From positions 1-62,589 of the forward strand of contig CAIZNI010000059.1 of assembly GCA_903934295.1 (NCBI GenBank): a stretch of 62,589 bases of DNA. The letters run 5' to 3'. The notes beneath the pieces are model-generated. The model searched no databases, had not been told where the DNA came from, and was given only the letters and a program-made list of their open reading frames with translations. The position numbers and the translations under genes are program-made. This DNA is from an uncultured beta proteobacterium. Lineage in GTDB: Bacteria; Pseudomonadota; Gammaproteobacteria; Burkholderiales; Burkholderiaceae_E. Shown piece by piece: positions 9,073 to 16,921 of the stretch (within the stretch, counting starts at the first letter, position 1; each line of letters begins with the position of its first letter).

Positions 9073-9693
9073 TCAGCGGCGCCCGGCGCTCAGGGTGGCG
9101 CTGGCGCGTTCGATCCTTTCCTCGAGGTAGGCCGCATAGAAGTCGCGTGACGGGTAGCCGACCAGCCGGTCGGCGATCTCGCCGGCGCCACCGAGAAAAA
9201 TCACGGTCGGCGTCACCCCCACCTTCAGGCGCGCAGCCAGGTCGGCGGGCGAGCGCGCGGTCGCCCACGCTCCCGACGCAGACGCCCCCGACGCGGACGC
9301 TCCCGACGCAGACGCGGACGCAGTCGTCCCCGACGCGGGCGGCTCGAAAGCCCGGCTGTCGGTCACATCGAACTCCACCACCTGCAAGCCGCGCGCGCCT
9401 GCCTCGCGCGCCAGGGGGCCGATCTGCTCGCGCCGCAGTGCTTCGCACCAGGGGCAGCCAGGTCGGGTGAACAGTGCCACCACCGGCTCGGCGCGCGACG
9501 TCGCCCGGGCCAGCAGCGGCGCGAGCGAGCGTGGGCGTGCCGGTAGCGGTTCGGTCGCCGCGTGCGCCGGCCGCAGACCCGGTCCCTGGCCGAGCACGAG
9601 GCCGACCGTCAGGCCGCCGATCGACCGCATCAGCCGGCCGACCGCCCGCCGTCGGCCGGGCGAAGCGGGTCGGGATTGCGTTGGCTCAACCAT
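9073..9693 (-). CDS. soxW: SoxW-like periplasmic thioredoxin
   Basis: An exported thioredoxin-fold protein of 206 residues, transcribed away from the soxR-sox operon. A leader ending near GLRPAHA is followed by the redox site TRPGCPWCEAL (Cys80-Pro-Trp-Cys83) and the cis-Pro loop VGVTPTVIFL. The final region (DRLVGYPSRDFYAAYLEERI) matches SoxW-type and related thioredoxin_2 proteins. In sox loci SoxW is thought to keep SoxY and other periplasmic thiols reduced, fed by SoxV; no soxV is seen here. Between the active site and the cis-Pro loop lies an Ala/Ser/Gly stretch made of 15-bp repeats that normal thioredoxins lack. I start at the ATG whose first base is 9693; upstream codons in frame are intergenic. 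The symbol is by context and not certain. Confidence 0.75.
   Translation of the reverse strand: MVEPTQSRPASPGRRRAVGRLMRSIGGLTVGLVLGQGPGLRPAHAATEPLPARPRSLAPLLARATSRAEPVVALFTRPGCPWCEALRREQIGPLAREAGARGLQVVEFDVTDSRAFEPPASGTTASASASGASASGASASGAWATARSPADLAARLKVGVTPTVIFLGGAGEIADRLVGYPSRDFYAAYLEERIERASATLSAGRR
9269..9313 (-). repeat. 15-bp tandem repeats inside the SoxW-like gene
   Basis: Three 15-bp units (9269-9283, 9284-9298, 9299-9313; plus-strand consensus GCTCCCGACGCAGAC) with a degenerate continuation to about 9340. On the coding (minus) strand they encode repeated Ala-Ser-Gly-Ala-Ser. The units are a multiple of three, so copy-number change would only lengthen or shorten a loop. Confidence 0.93.
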
Positions 9694-9717
9694 GGTCCAT
9701 TTCCTGGCGCTGGTCGG

Positions 9718-9746
9718 TTGATCATATGCGCCCATGCGCATATGGT
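9718..9746 (+). promoter_or_regulatory. candidate sigma-70 promoter for soxR and the sox operon
   Basis: TTGATC at 9718-9723 and TATGGT at 9741-9746 are separated by exactly 17 bases, a near-consensus -35/-10 pair. Transcription would start near 9752, about 45 bases before the soxR ATG. On the opposite strand TATGAT (9726 to 9721) could be the -10 of the divergent soxW-like gene, although I see no good -35 for it. The spacer of the plus-strand promoter is occupied by the palindrome described separately. Confidence 0.6.
9723..9744. promoter_or_regulatory. 22-bp perfect palindrome, candidate SoxR operator
   Basis: Arms CATATGCGC (9723-9731) and GCGCATATG (9736-9744) are exact reverse complements around the 4-base centre CCAT. 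The site lies between the soxR and soxW-like genes, fills the spacer between the -35 and -10 of the forward promoter, and overlaps the reverse -10. That is where a dimeric repressor would block both directions. ArsR-family SoxR proteins are known to repress sox genes and often their own gene, so SoxR is the obvious candidate; binding is inferred. Confidence 0.7.
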
Positions 9747-9796
9747 GTTGTGCAGGTGGTCGGGACAGAAGCGTCCGATCCGTGAGGATACCCCGC

Positions 9797-10225
9797 ATGA
9801 ACGATGAACTCGGACGCGTCTTCGAGACCGTCTCACGATACTTCGCGCTGCTTGCCGAGCCGATGCGCATCCGCATCCTGCACGCCATCTGCGATCGCGA
9901 ACGCAGCGTTTCCGAGATCGTCGAGGAAACCGGCGGCACCCAGACCAACATCTCTCGCCACCTGAACTCGATGTACCGCGCCGGCGTGCTGACCCGGCGC
10001 AAGGAAGGCAACTTCATTCATTACGGCGTGGCCGATGCCGCGCTCACCGAGATCTGCCGAACCGTCTGCGTTCACATCGCCGCGCAGGCGGCCGAGCAGG
10101 ACACCGGCCAGGCGCAGATGATCCGGCTGGCCACCGATCTGCAGAAAGCGCAGTCGCAGCGTCGGGCGGGCGCGCGCCGCGCCGCGTCGCGCGTGCCGGG
10201 ACCGGCGCCTGAGCACGGCGCCTGA
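9797..10225 (+). CDS. soxR: SoxR-type ArsR-family transcriptional repressor
   Basis: A 142-residue winged-helix regulator of the ArsR/SmtB fold. The start at 9797 is preceded by GTGAGGA and gives the natural N-terminus. The recognition helix is in TNISRHLNSMYRAGVL and the wing in RRKEGNFIHYGV. Three cysteines, Cys32, Cys87 and Cys91, lie in the regions where sulfur-responsive relatives (SqrR/BigR/SoxR group) carry redox-active thiols. In those proteins reactive sulfur links two Cys and releases DNA, so a sulfur-derepressed sox operon is expected. The C-terminal 20 residues are a basic/Ala-rich tail. It is followed after 38 bases by soxC, so it probably belongs to the same transcript and represses itself through the upstream palindrome. 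Confidence 0.85.
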   Translation: MNDELGRVFETVSRYFALLAEPMRIRILHAICDRERSVSEIVEETGGTQTNISRHLNSMYRAGVLTRRKEGNFIHYGVADAALTEICRTVCVHIAAQAAEQDTGQAQMIRLATDLQKAQSQRRAGARRAASRVPGPAPEHGA

Positions 10226-10263
10226 GCGCGGCAACCCCTCACCGGTTTCAGGAGCAGTCCCGC

Positions 10264-11616
10264 ATGTCCTCAACCCCGATCCCCGGTCGAATCAAGCCGG
10301 CGCCGCCCGCCGACCCCGACGGCGAACTCGCGCGCAACGGCCGGCGCGCCCGTCGCGCCTTCATGGGCAAGGCGCTGGCGATGGGCGCGGGCGCCGCGGC
10401 CGGCGCGGCCCGGGCGCAGACCTCGCCGCCGGGAGCCGCTGCGCCCGGTGCGGGCGATCCGGCGATCCTCACCCTGCCCGAACACACCCGCACCCTCGGT
10501 CAGCCGGTAGCGGCACGCGCTTACGGGCTGCCCTCACAATGGGAGCGCAACCTGCAGCGTCGCGAGAGCCCGGGCCTCACCCGGGTGGCCGCTGCCGGGG
10601 TCAGCTTCACGCCGCTGCAGGGCCTGTTCGGCATCATCACGCCCAACGGACTGCACTTCGAGCGCCATCACCAGGGCTGGTACGACATCGATCCCAGCGG
10701 CCATCGCCTGATGGTGATGGGGATGGTGCGTGAGCCCCGGGTCTTCACGATGGACGACCTGATGCGCCTGCCCTCGGTCTCGCGGATTCATTTCATCGAG
10801 TGCGGGGCCAACACCGGCATGGAGTGGGGCAATGTCGCGGTGCCCACCGTGCAGTACACCCACGGCATGCTGTCGTGCTGCGAGTACACCGGCGTGCGAC
10901 TGTCCACGCTGCTGGACCTGGTGGGTGCCGACACGCGCAAGGGGCGCTACCTGCTGGCCGAGGGCGCCGATGGCGCGTCGATGACCCGCACCATCTCCAT
11001 GAGCGCGGCGCTCGACGATGTGATGGTCGCCTGGGCGATGAACGGCGAGATGCTGCGTCCCGAGAACGGCTATCCGCTGCGCCTGGTGGTGCCCGGCGTG
11101 CAAGGCGTCTCCTGGGTGAAATACCTGCGCCGCATCGAGGTCGGCGACCAGCCGTTCCACACCAAGGACGAGGTCATCCACTACATCGACCTCATGCCCG
11201 ACGGCACCCACCGCCAGTTCACCTCGGTCCAGGAGGTCAAGTCGGTGATCACCACCCCCTCGGGTGGTCAGGTGCTGCTCGATCGCGGCTACTACAACAT
11301 CACCGGGCTGGCCTGGTCCGGGCGCGGGCGCATCCGGCGGGTCGACGTGTCGGTCGATGGCGGGCGCAACTGGCGCACCGCGCGGCTCGAGGGCCCGGTG
11401 CTGCCCAAGGCGCTGACCCGCTTCAACGCCGACTGGACCTGGGATGGCGGGCCGGCGGTGCTGCAAAGCCGCGCGATCGACGAGACGGGTCATGTGCAGC
11501 CGAAGATCAACCAACTGCGCGCGGTGCGCGGCACGCGCTCGATTTATCACAACAACGCCATCCAGTCCTGGAAGGTCTCCGAAACCGGCGAGGTGTTCAA
11601 TGTCCAGGTCTTCTGA
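10264..11616 (+). CDS. soxC: SoxC, molybdenum subunit of sulfane dehydrogenase SoxCD
   Basis: The 450-residue molybdopterin subunit of the periplasmic SoxCD complex, which removes six electrons from the SoxY-bound sulfane sulfur. A Tat leader is visible (RRARRAFMGKALAMG then Ala-rich), as needed for a cofactor loaded in the cytoplasm. The sulfite-oxidase fold follows: LMVMGMVREPRVFTMDDLM, then HFIECGANTGMEWG, whose Cys180 is the expected Mo ligand, and the C-terminal dimerisation domain from about residue 320 (IRRVDVSVDGGRNWRTARL). With SoxCD present, thiosulfate should go fully to sulfate rather than leave stored sulfur. The end overlaps soxD by 17 bases. Confidence 0.96.
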   Translation: MSSTPIPGRIKPAPPADPDGELARNGRRARRAFMGKALAMGAGAAAGAARAQTSPPGAAAPGAGDPAILTLPEHTRTLGQPVAARAYGLPSQWERNLQRRESPGLTRVAAAGVSFTPLQGLFGIITPNGLHFERHHQGWYDIDPSGHRLMVMGMVREPRVFTMDDLMRLPSVSRIHFIECGANTGMEWGNVAVPTVQYTHGMLSCCEYTGVRLSTLLDLVGADTRKGRYLLAEGADGASMTRTISMSAALDDVMVAWAMNGEMLRPENGYPLRLVVPGVQGVSWVKYLRRIEVGDQPFHTKDEVIHYIDLMPDGTHRQFTSVQEVKSVITTPSGGQVLLDRGYYNITGLAWSGRGRIRRVDVSVDGGRNWRTARLEGPVLPKALTRFNADWTWDGGPAVLQSRAIDETGHVQPKINQLRAVRGTRSIYHNNAIQSWKVSETGEVFNVQVF

Positions 11617-12757
11617 GGCGGGCGTGGTCGGACTGCGCGCCGGCGGGCGCGGGCTGCGGGCGCGGGTGGCGGCGCGGGTCGGCGCGGTGCTCGCGACGCT
11701 GTTGCTGCTGTCGGGGTGGTTCCTACCCGGCGCTCAGGCCGCGCCGCCGCCCTGGGCGGGCATCGGCCGCGCGGCGACCCCCGCCGAGATCCAGGCCTGG
11801 GACATCGATGTGCGCGCCGATTTCAAGGGGCTGCCAGCGGGTTCGGGCTCGGTCGCCCGCGGCCAGGAAGTCTGGGAGGACAAGTGCGCCTCCTGCCACG
11901 GCATCTTCGGTGAATCCAACGAGGTCTTCTCCCCGATCGTGGGCGGCACCACCGCCCAGGATTTGCTCACCGGGCGGGTCGCCAATCTCAAGCGCACCGA
12001 CTATCCGCAGCGCACCACACTGATGAAGGTCTCGCAGATCTCGACGCTGTGGGACTACATCAGCCGGGCGATGCCCTGGAACGCGCCGAAGTCGCTGTCG
12101 ACCGACGATGTCTATGCGGTGCTGGCCTACATGCTTCACCTCGGCGATGTGCTGCCGGCCGACCATGTGCTGAGCGACCGCAACATCGCCCAGGCGCAGC
12201 AGCGGCTCCCTAACCGCAACGGCAAGGTCACTTACCGCGGTCTCTGGGAGCCGACGGGCAAGCCCGACGTCCAGGGCGATGCGTGCATGCGGCAATGCGC
12301 CACCGTGGTGGAAGTGGCCACGCCACTGCCCGAGTTCGCCCGCAACGCGCACGGCAATCTCGCCGAACAGAACCGGGTGGTCGGACCCTTCCGGGGCGCC
12401 GACACCACGCGCCCGCCGGCGCGCGATCCGCTGCGTCTGGCCGCGGCCGCCGGCACCCAGTCCGCCACCGCCCAGGTGCAGGTGGCCCGGGGCGCAGCCG
12501 CGAAGGCGCCCGCCGACCTGGCCCGGGACGCGGCCTGTCTGGCGTGTCACTCGGTCGCGCGCAAACTGGTGGGGCCGTCGTTTCGCGAGATTGCCCAGCG
12601 CTACCAGAACGACCCGAAGGCCGAGCAGCGGCTGGCCGCGACGGTGCGCAACGGCGGCCAGGGCAACTGGGGCAGCGTGCCGATGCCGGCCAGCGCGCTG
12701 CTCAAGGACGATGAATTGCTGTCGGTCGTTCGCTGGGTGCTCGGGGCCGCCCGCTGA
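11600..12757 (+). CDS. soxD: SoxD, diheme cytochrome c subunit of SoxCD
   Basis: The electron-accepting partner of SoxC: a periplasmic c-type cytochrome of 385 residues with two heme sites, CASCH (96-100) and CLACH (313-317). The leader runs through AVLATLLLLSGWFLPGAQA. I use the ATG at 11600 inside the end of soxC because it leads straight into this leader; the frame is open much further upstream but reads through soxC. Residues 105-260 contain the typical SoxD segment with NRNGKVTYRGLWEPTG and a further Cys pair (GDACMRQC). The distal cytochrome domain is separated by an Ala-rich linker. Electrons pass on to a small cytochrome c and the respiratory chain. Confidence 0.95.
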   Translation: MSRSSEAGVVGLRAGGRGLRARVAARVGAVLATLLLLSGWFLPGAQAAPPPWAGIGRAATPAEIQAWDIDVRADFKGLPAGSGSVARGQEVWEDKCASCHGIFGESNEVFSPIVGGTTAQDLLTGRVANLKRTDYPQRTTLMKVSQISTLWDYISRAMPWNAPKSLSTDDVYAVLAYMLHLGDVLPADHVLSDRNIAQAQQRLPNRNGKVTYRGLWEPTGKPDVQGDACMRQCATVVEVATPLPEFARNAHGNLAEQNRVVGPFRGADTTRPPARDPLRLAAAAGTQSATAQVQVARGAAAKAPADLARDAACLACHSVARKLVGPSFREIAQRYQNDPKAEQRLAATVRNGGQGNWGSVPMPASALLKDDELLSVVRWVLGAAR

Positions 12758-12814
12758 ACCGGGCCCGGCCGTCGACCACAGGTAGAATCCCCCCTTCCAC
12801 TGTCAGGAGTCCCC

Positions 12815-13282
12815 ATGAATCCCTCACGACGTCAATCCCTGCGGGTCGCCAGCGGCCTGGGGCTCCACGCGGCGCTGGTCGCCTGCGGCTTCCTGGCGGC
12901 CGGCCCGGCCAGCGCGCAGCAGTTCAATGCCGCGTTCCAGACCAAATCGATCGCCGACACCCTCAAGGCGCTCGGTGCGGTATCGCCGGCCGAGTCGCGC
13001 GAAGTCGTCATCAACTCGCCCGACATCGCCGAGAACGGCGCGGTCGTGCCGGTCGGCATCCGCAGCAACCTGCCGCGCACCGAGATGATCGCGTTGCTGG
13101 TCGAGAAAAATCCCAACGCGCTGGCCGGGGCCTACACCCTGCTCGAGGGCGCCGACGCCGATGTGAACATGCGCATCAAGATGGGACAGAGCTCCGATGT
13201 GATCGCGCTGGTCAAGGCCGATGGCAAGTTCTACATGGCCCGCAAGGAAATCAAGGTCACCCTGGGCGGCTGCGGCGGCTGA
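12815..13282 (+). CDS. soxY: SoxY, sulfur-carrier subunit
   Basis: A 155-residue periplasmic protein that carries the sulfur substrate covalently during Sox oxidation. The protein ends in VTLGGCGG: the single conserved Cys in the flexible GGCGG swinging arm is the attachment site. The leader includes SRRQSLRVA, compatible with Tat export as a folded SoxYZ complex, which is the known route. The body (SREVVINSPDIAENGAVVPV) is the immunoglobulin-like SoxY fold. A clear ribosome site CAGGAG lies before the start, and the gap after soxD is 57 bases. It is translated just before its partner soxZ. Confidence 0.97.
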   Translation: MNPSRRQSLRVASGLGLHAALVACGFLAAGPASAQQFNAAFQTKSIADTLKALGAVSPAESREVVINSPDIAENGAVVPVGIRSNLPRTEMIALLVEKNPNALAGAYTLLEGADADVNMRIKMGQSSDVIALVKADGKFYMARKEIKVTLGGCGG

Positions 13283-13327
13283 GCGCCGTCCGCTGACCCC
13301 CTGTCTGCTGTTTTCCGGAGAATCGAG

Positions 13328-13639
13328 ATGCCCGATCCGATGCGTATCCGCGCCACCGTCAAAGACGGCGTGGCCGATGTCCGTGTGCTGATGGCCCATG
13401 AAATGGAGACCGGTCAGCGCAAGGACGCAGCTGGCAAGATCGTGCCCGTCTGGCACATCACCGAGGTCACCGCCTCGCTCAACGGCAAGCCGGTGCTGGT
13501 GGCCCACTGGGGCCCCGCGGTGTCCAAGAATCCCTATCTGCAGTTCAAGATCCGCGGTGCAAAGGCCGGCGACAAGATCGGTGTCTCGTGGGTCGACAAC
13601 AAGGGCGAGAAGCGCACCGACGAGGCCACCGCCAGCTGA
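13328..13639 (+). CDS. soxZ: SoxZ, SoxY-binding subunit
   Basis: The 103-residue partner of SoxY. It has no leader of its own and is exported in complex with SoxY. The small beta-sandwich sequence is typical of the family: RIRATVKDGVADVRVLMAHE, then WHITEVTASLNGKPVLVAHW and a lysine-rich C-terminal strand region (FKIRGAKAGDKIGVSW). It lies 45 bases after soxY with its own ribosome site (CCGGAG). It helps present the SoxY arm to SoxAX, SoxB and SoxCD. Confidence 0.97.
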   Translation: MPDPMRIRATVKDGVADVRVLMAHEMETGQRKDAAGKIVPVWHITEVTASLNGKPVLVAHWGPAVSKNPYLQFKIRGAKAGDKIGVSWVDNKGEKRTDEATAS

Positions 13640-13713
13640 TCGCCGGCGCTGCGGCGCCCTCGTAACGGGGTGTGCCGGGCCGGCATCTCGCTGACCCATC
13701 CAGAGGAGACACC

Positions 13714-14544
13714 ATGAAATCAGTCGCAAGCGCGCTGGGCTGCGCCCTGGTGGCGTTGACGCTGTCGGGCGCGCTGGCGCCCCCGGCGCAGGCGCAGCAG
13801 AGCAGCAACACGATCGCCGAGATCGAACGTTATCGGCAGATGCTCCAGGACGGCAATCCGGCCGAGCTCACCTCGGCCAAGGGCGAGGTGCTCTGGAAGA
13901 CCCGCCGCGGCCCTGCCAATGCCAGCCTCGAGCGCTGCGACCTGGGGCTCGGGCCGGGCGTCGTCAAGGGCGCCTACGCCCGGCTGCCGCGCCATTTTGC
14001 CGACACCGGACAGGTCATGGATTTCGAGTCCCGCCTGGTCCACTGCATGGTCAGCCTCCAGGGCCTGGACCGGGCCGCGCTGGTGAAGGCGCCGTTCTCC
14101 AGCGAAGGCCAGTCGGCGACCGATCTCGAGGCGCTGACCGCCTATGTGGTCGAGGAGTCGCGCGGGATGACCATCGCGGTGCCCCAGCAGCACACGAGCG
14201 AAGTCGAGTCCTATCGGCGCGGCCGCAAGATCTTCTATTTCCGCGGCGGGCCGTACGACTTCTCCTGCGCCACCTGTCACGCCATCGACGGTCAGCGCAT
14301 CCGCCTGCAGGACCTGCCCAATCTGACCCGCGAAGAACCCGCGCAGCGGGCGTTCGCCACCTGGCCGGCCTACCGGGTCTCGCAGGGCGCGTTGCGCACC
14401 ATGCAGTGGCGCCTGTTCGACTGCTTTCGCCAGCAGCGATTCCCCGCGCTGAACTACCTGTCTCCCGCCTCGGTCGACCTCATCACCTTCCTCGGGGTGA
14501 ACGCGAACGGCGGCAAGATGGATTCCCCCGCGATCAAGCGCTGA
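13714..14544 (+). CDS. soxA: SoxA, monoheme-type catalytic subunit of SoxAX
   Basis: The 276-residue SoxA cytochrome, which with SoxX joins thiosulfate to the SoxY Cys. The start at 13714 follows GAGGAG and gives a clean leader (ALVALTLSGALAPPAQAQ). Only one heme site is present, CATCH (185-189). Where diheme SoxA has its first heme, only isolated cysteines occur (LERCDLG and LVHCMVS), as in monoheme SoxA forms where they form a disulfide. Cys237 in LFDCFRQQRFP is the catalytic heme ligand that becomes a persulfide. The stop is 14 bases before soxX. The order Y-Z-A-X-B is common in Betaproteobacteria. Confidence 0.95.
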   Translation: MKSVASALGCALVALTLSGALAPPAQAQQSSNTIAEIERYRQMLQDGNPAELTSAKGEVLWKTRRGPANASLERCDLGLGPGVVKGAYARLPRHFADTGQVMDFESRLVHCMVSLQGLDRAALVKAPFSSEGQSATDLEALTAYVVEESRGMTIAVPQQHTSEVESYRRGRKIFYFRGGPYDFSCATCHAIDGQRIRLQDLPNLTREEPAQRAFATWPAYRVSQGALRTMQWRLFDCFRQQRFPALNYLSPASVDLITFLGVNANGGKMDSPAIKR

Positions 14545-14558
14545 GAAGGCAATCAACC

Positions 14559-15212
14559 ATGTTCACTGCTTCATTCCGTTCGGCGTTGGCGGGCCGCCTG
14601 ATCCGGCCGGCGCTGCTGGTCATCGCGCTGCCGATGGTGCTCGCCGGTTGCGCCTGGTTCGCGCCGCATCCCACCGATGAACAGGTCTCGCAGGTCCTGA
14701 AATCGTCGTTCTCCGAGCGCGGGCCGGCGAAGCTGGACCGGCTGGCGCAGACCGAATTGCAGCAGGCCTGCAGCCTGCCCCAGGGCGTCGAACTGCCCAA
14801 GGCACAGGGCGAGAAGCTCGAAGCCGCGGCGATGGCGGCGGTGCGCTATCCGGCCGATGGACAGTTTTTGGGCGACTGGCGCGAGGGCGAGCGGATCGCG
14901 CAGAATGGCCGCGGGCTGCAGTTCTCCGACCCGGTGGGTGCGCCCAACGGTGCGAACTGCTATGCCTGCCACCAGATCCAGGCGGCCGAGCTGTCCTACG
15001 GCAACATCGGCCCGCCGCTGCTGCACTACGGCAAGCTGCGCGGCAACAGCGAGGCCATCCTGAAGTACACCTGGGCCAAGCTGTGGAACTCGCATGCCTT
15101 CAATGCGTGCTCGCAGATGCCGCGCTACGGCGATGCCGGCATCCTCACCGTCCAGCAGATGCAGCATGTGATGGCGCTGCTGCTCGACCCGGCCTCGCCG
15201 GTGAATCGCTAG
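14559..15212 (+). CDS. soxX: SoxX, monoheme cytochrome c subunit of SoxAX, predicted lipoprotein
   Basis: A 217-residue cytochrome with one heme site, NCYACH (Cys134-His138), and an axial-ligand region near SQMPRYG. It accepts electrons from SoxA. The leader ends in a lipobox (VLAGC, Cys31), so it should be a lipid-anchored protein, whereas the textbook SoxX is soluble; lipoprotein SoxX forms are plausible and may anchor the complex. An N-terminal extension of about 75 residues precedes the cytochrome domain and makes it longer than minimal SoxX. The start at 14559 is chosen because it gives the lipoprotein leader; the open frame upstream overlaps soxA. Confidence 0.93.
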   Translation: MFTASFRSALAGRLIRPALLVIALPMVLAGCAWFAPHPTDEQVSQVLKSSFSERGPAKLDRLAQTELQQACSLPQGVELPKAQGEKLEAAAMAAVRYPADGQFLGDWREGERIAQNGRGLQFSDPVGAPNGANCYACHQIQAAELSYGNIGPPLLHYGKLRGNSEAILKYTWAKLWNSHAFNACSQMPRYGDAGILTVQQMQHVMALLLDPASPVNR

Positions 15213-15214
15213 CC

Positions 15215-16921
15215 ATGGACCGGCGCGAGTTCCTCCAGGTACTGGCGCTCGCCCAGGCCGGCGGACTGGCGCTCGACAGCCCGGCCGCGCTGGCCGCCGA
15301 CGGGCAGGCGATGTACGACGTGCCGCGCTTCGGCAATGTCCACCTGCTGCACTTCACCGACTGCCACGCGCAGCTGATGCCGATCCATTTCCGCGAGCCC
15401 AGTGTGAACCTGGGCGTTGCGCAGTCGATCGGTCGGCCGCCGCACCTGGTTGGCGAGCATCTGCTCAAGACCTTTGGCATCGCGCCGGGCTCGGCGCAGG
15501 CGCACGCCTTCACCTTCCTCGATTTCGAGGCGGCCGCCCGCACCTACGGCAAGGTGGGCGGCTTCGCGCACCTGGCCACGCTGGTGCGCCGCCTGCGCGC
15601 CGGCCGTCCGGGCGCACTGCTGCTCGACGGTGGTGACACCTGGCAAGGCTCGGCCACCGCCCTGTGGACCCGCGCCCAGGACATGGTCGACGCGACCCGT
15701 CTGCTGGGCGTGGACATGATGACCGCGCACTGGGAGTTCACCTACGGTGCCGATCGGGTGAAGGAAATCATCGGACGCGACTTCAAGGGCAACATCGAGT
15801 TCCTGGCCCAGAATGTGAAGACCACCGACTTCGAGGATCCGGTCTTCTCGCCCTATTCGCTGCGCGAAATGAACGGGGTGCGGCTGGCGGTGATCGGCCA
15901 GGCGTTTCCCTACACCCCGATCGCCAATCCGCGCCACTTCATGGCGGACTGGTCCTTCGGCATTCAGGACGAGAGGCTGCAGACACTCGTCGATGAGGTG
16001 CGCGCCAAGGGCGCGCAGGTGGTGGTGCTGCTGTCCCACAACGGAATGGACGTCGACCTCAAGCTGGCCTCCCGGGTGACCGGCATCGATGCCATCCTGG
16101 GCGGTCACACCCACGACGGCGTGCCGGCCCCGATCATCGTCGCCAACCGCAGCGGGCGCACCCTGGTGACCAACGCCGGCTCCAACGGCAAGTTCCTCGG
16201 CGTGCTCGATTTCGAGGTCATCCAGGGACGCATCGCCGACTATCGCTATCGGCTGCTGCCAGTGTTCTCCAACCTGCTGCCGGCCGATCCGGCGATGCAG
16301 ACCCTGATCGACCGGGTGCGCGCGCCGTACCGGGCCCGTCTTGAGGAAAAGCTCGCGGTCACCGAAGGCCTGCTGTATCGGCGCGGCAATTTCAACGGCA
16401 GCTTCGACCAGCTCATCGTCGACGCGCTGCTCGAGGTCAAGGGCGCGCAGATCGCTTTCTCGCCCGGGTTCCGCTGGGGCACCACCGTGCTGCCGGGGCA
16501 GGCGATCACCCGCGAGCACCTGATGGACCAGACCGCCATCACCTACCCGCAGACCACGGTGACCGACATGACGGGCGAGTTCATCAAGACCGTCCTCGAG
16601 GACGTCGCCGACAACCTCTTCAACCCCGACCCCTATTACCAGCAGGGCGGCGACATGGTGCGCGTGGGCGGGCTGACCTACACCTGCGATCCGGCCGCGC
16701 GGGCCGGCAGCCGGATCTCGGACATGCGTCTGGCGGGTCGTCCGATCGAGGCCGACCGGACCTACAAGGTGGCGGGCTGGGCGCCGGTGGCCGAAGGCGC
16801 GCGTGGCGAGCCGATCTGGGAAGTGGTCGAGACCTGGCTGCGCTCGCACCCGAGCGTGGCGCCCCGGCGCCTGAATCAGCCGCGGCTGCTGGGGGTGCAG
16901 GGCAACCCCGGAATCGCGTGA
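15215..16921 (+). CDS. soxB: SoxB, S-sulfosulfanyl-L-cysteine sulfohydrolase
   Basis: A 568-residue dimanganese enzyme of the 5'-nucleotidase superfamily that hydrolyses the terminal sulfone from SoxY as sulfate. The leader has DRREFLQVLALA, consistent with Tat export. Metal-site motifs are visible: HFTDCHAQL, LLLDGGDTWQGS, LLSHNGMDVD and GGHTHDGV. The C-terminal 5'-nucleotidase domain starts near residue 380 (GNFNGSFDQLIVDAL). The gene begins two bases after the soxX stop and ends in a GTGA overlap with soxH, so all are one translational unit. SoxB is the usual marker gene for the pathway. Confidence 0.97.
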   Translation: MDRREFLQVLALAQAGGLALDSPAALAADGQAMYDVPRFGNVHLLHFTDCHAQLMPIHFREPSVNLGVAQSIGRPPHLVGEHLLKTFGIAPGSAQAHAFTFLDFEAAARTYGKVGGFAHLATLVRRLRAGRPGALLLDGGDTWQGSATALWTRAQDMVDATRLLGVDMMTAHWEFTYGADRVKEIIGRDFKGNIEFLAQNVKTTDFEDPVFSPYSLREMNGVRLAVIGQAFPYTPIANPRHFMADWSFGIQDERLQTLVDEVRAKGAQVVVLLSHNGMDVDLKLASRVTGIDAILGGHTHDGVPAPIIVANRSGRTLVTNAGSNGKFLGVLDFEVIQGRIADYRYRLLPVFSNLLPADPAMQTLIDRVRAPYRARLEEKLAVTEGLLYRRGNFNGSFDQLIVDALLEVKGAQIAFSPGFRWGTTVLPGQAITREHLMDQTAITYPQTTVTDMTGEFIKTVLEDVADNLFNPDPYYQQGGDMVRVGGLTYTCDPAARAGSRISDMRLAGRPIEADRTYKVAGWAPVAEGARGEPIWEVVETWLRSHPSVAPRRLNQPRLLGVQGNPGIA

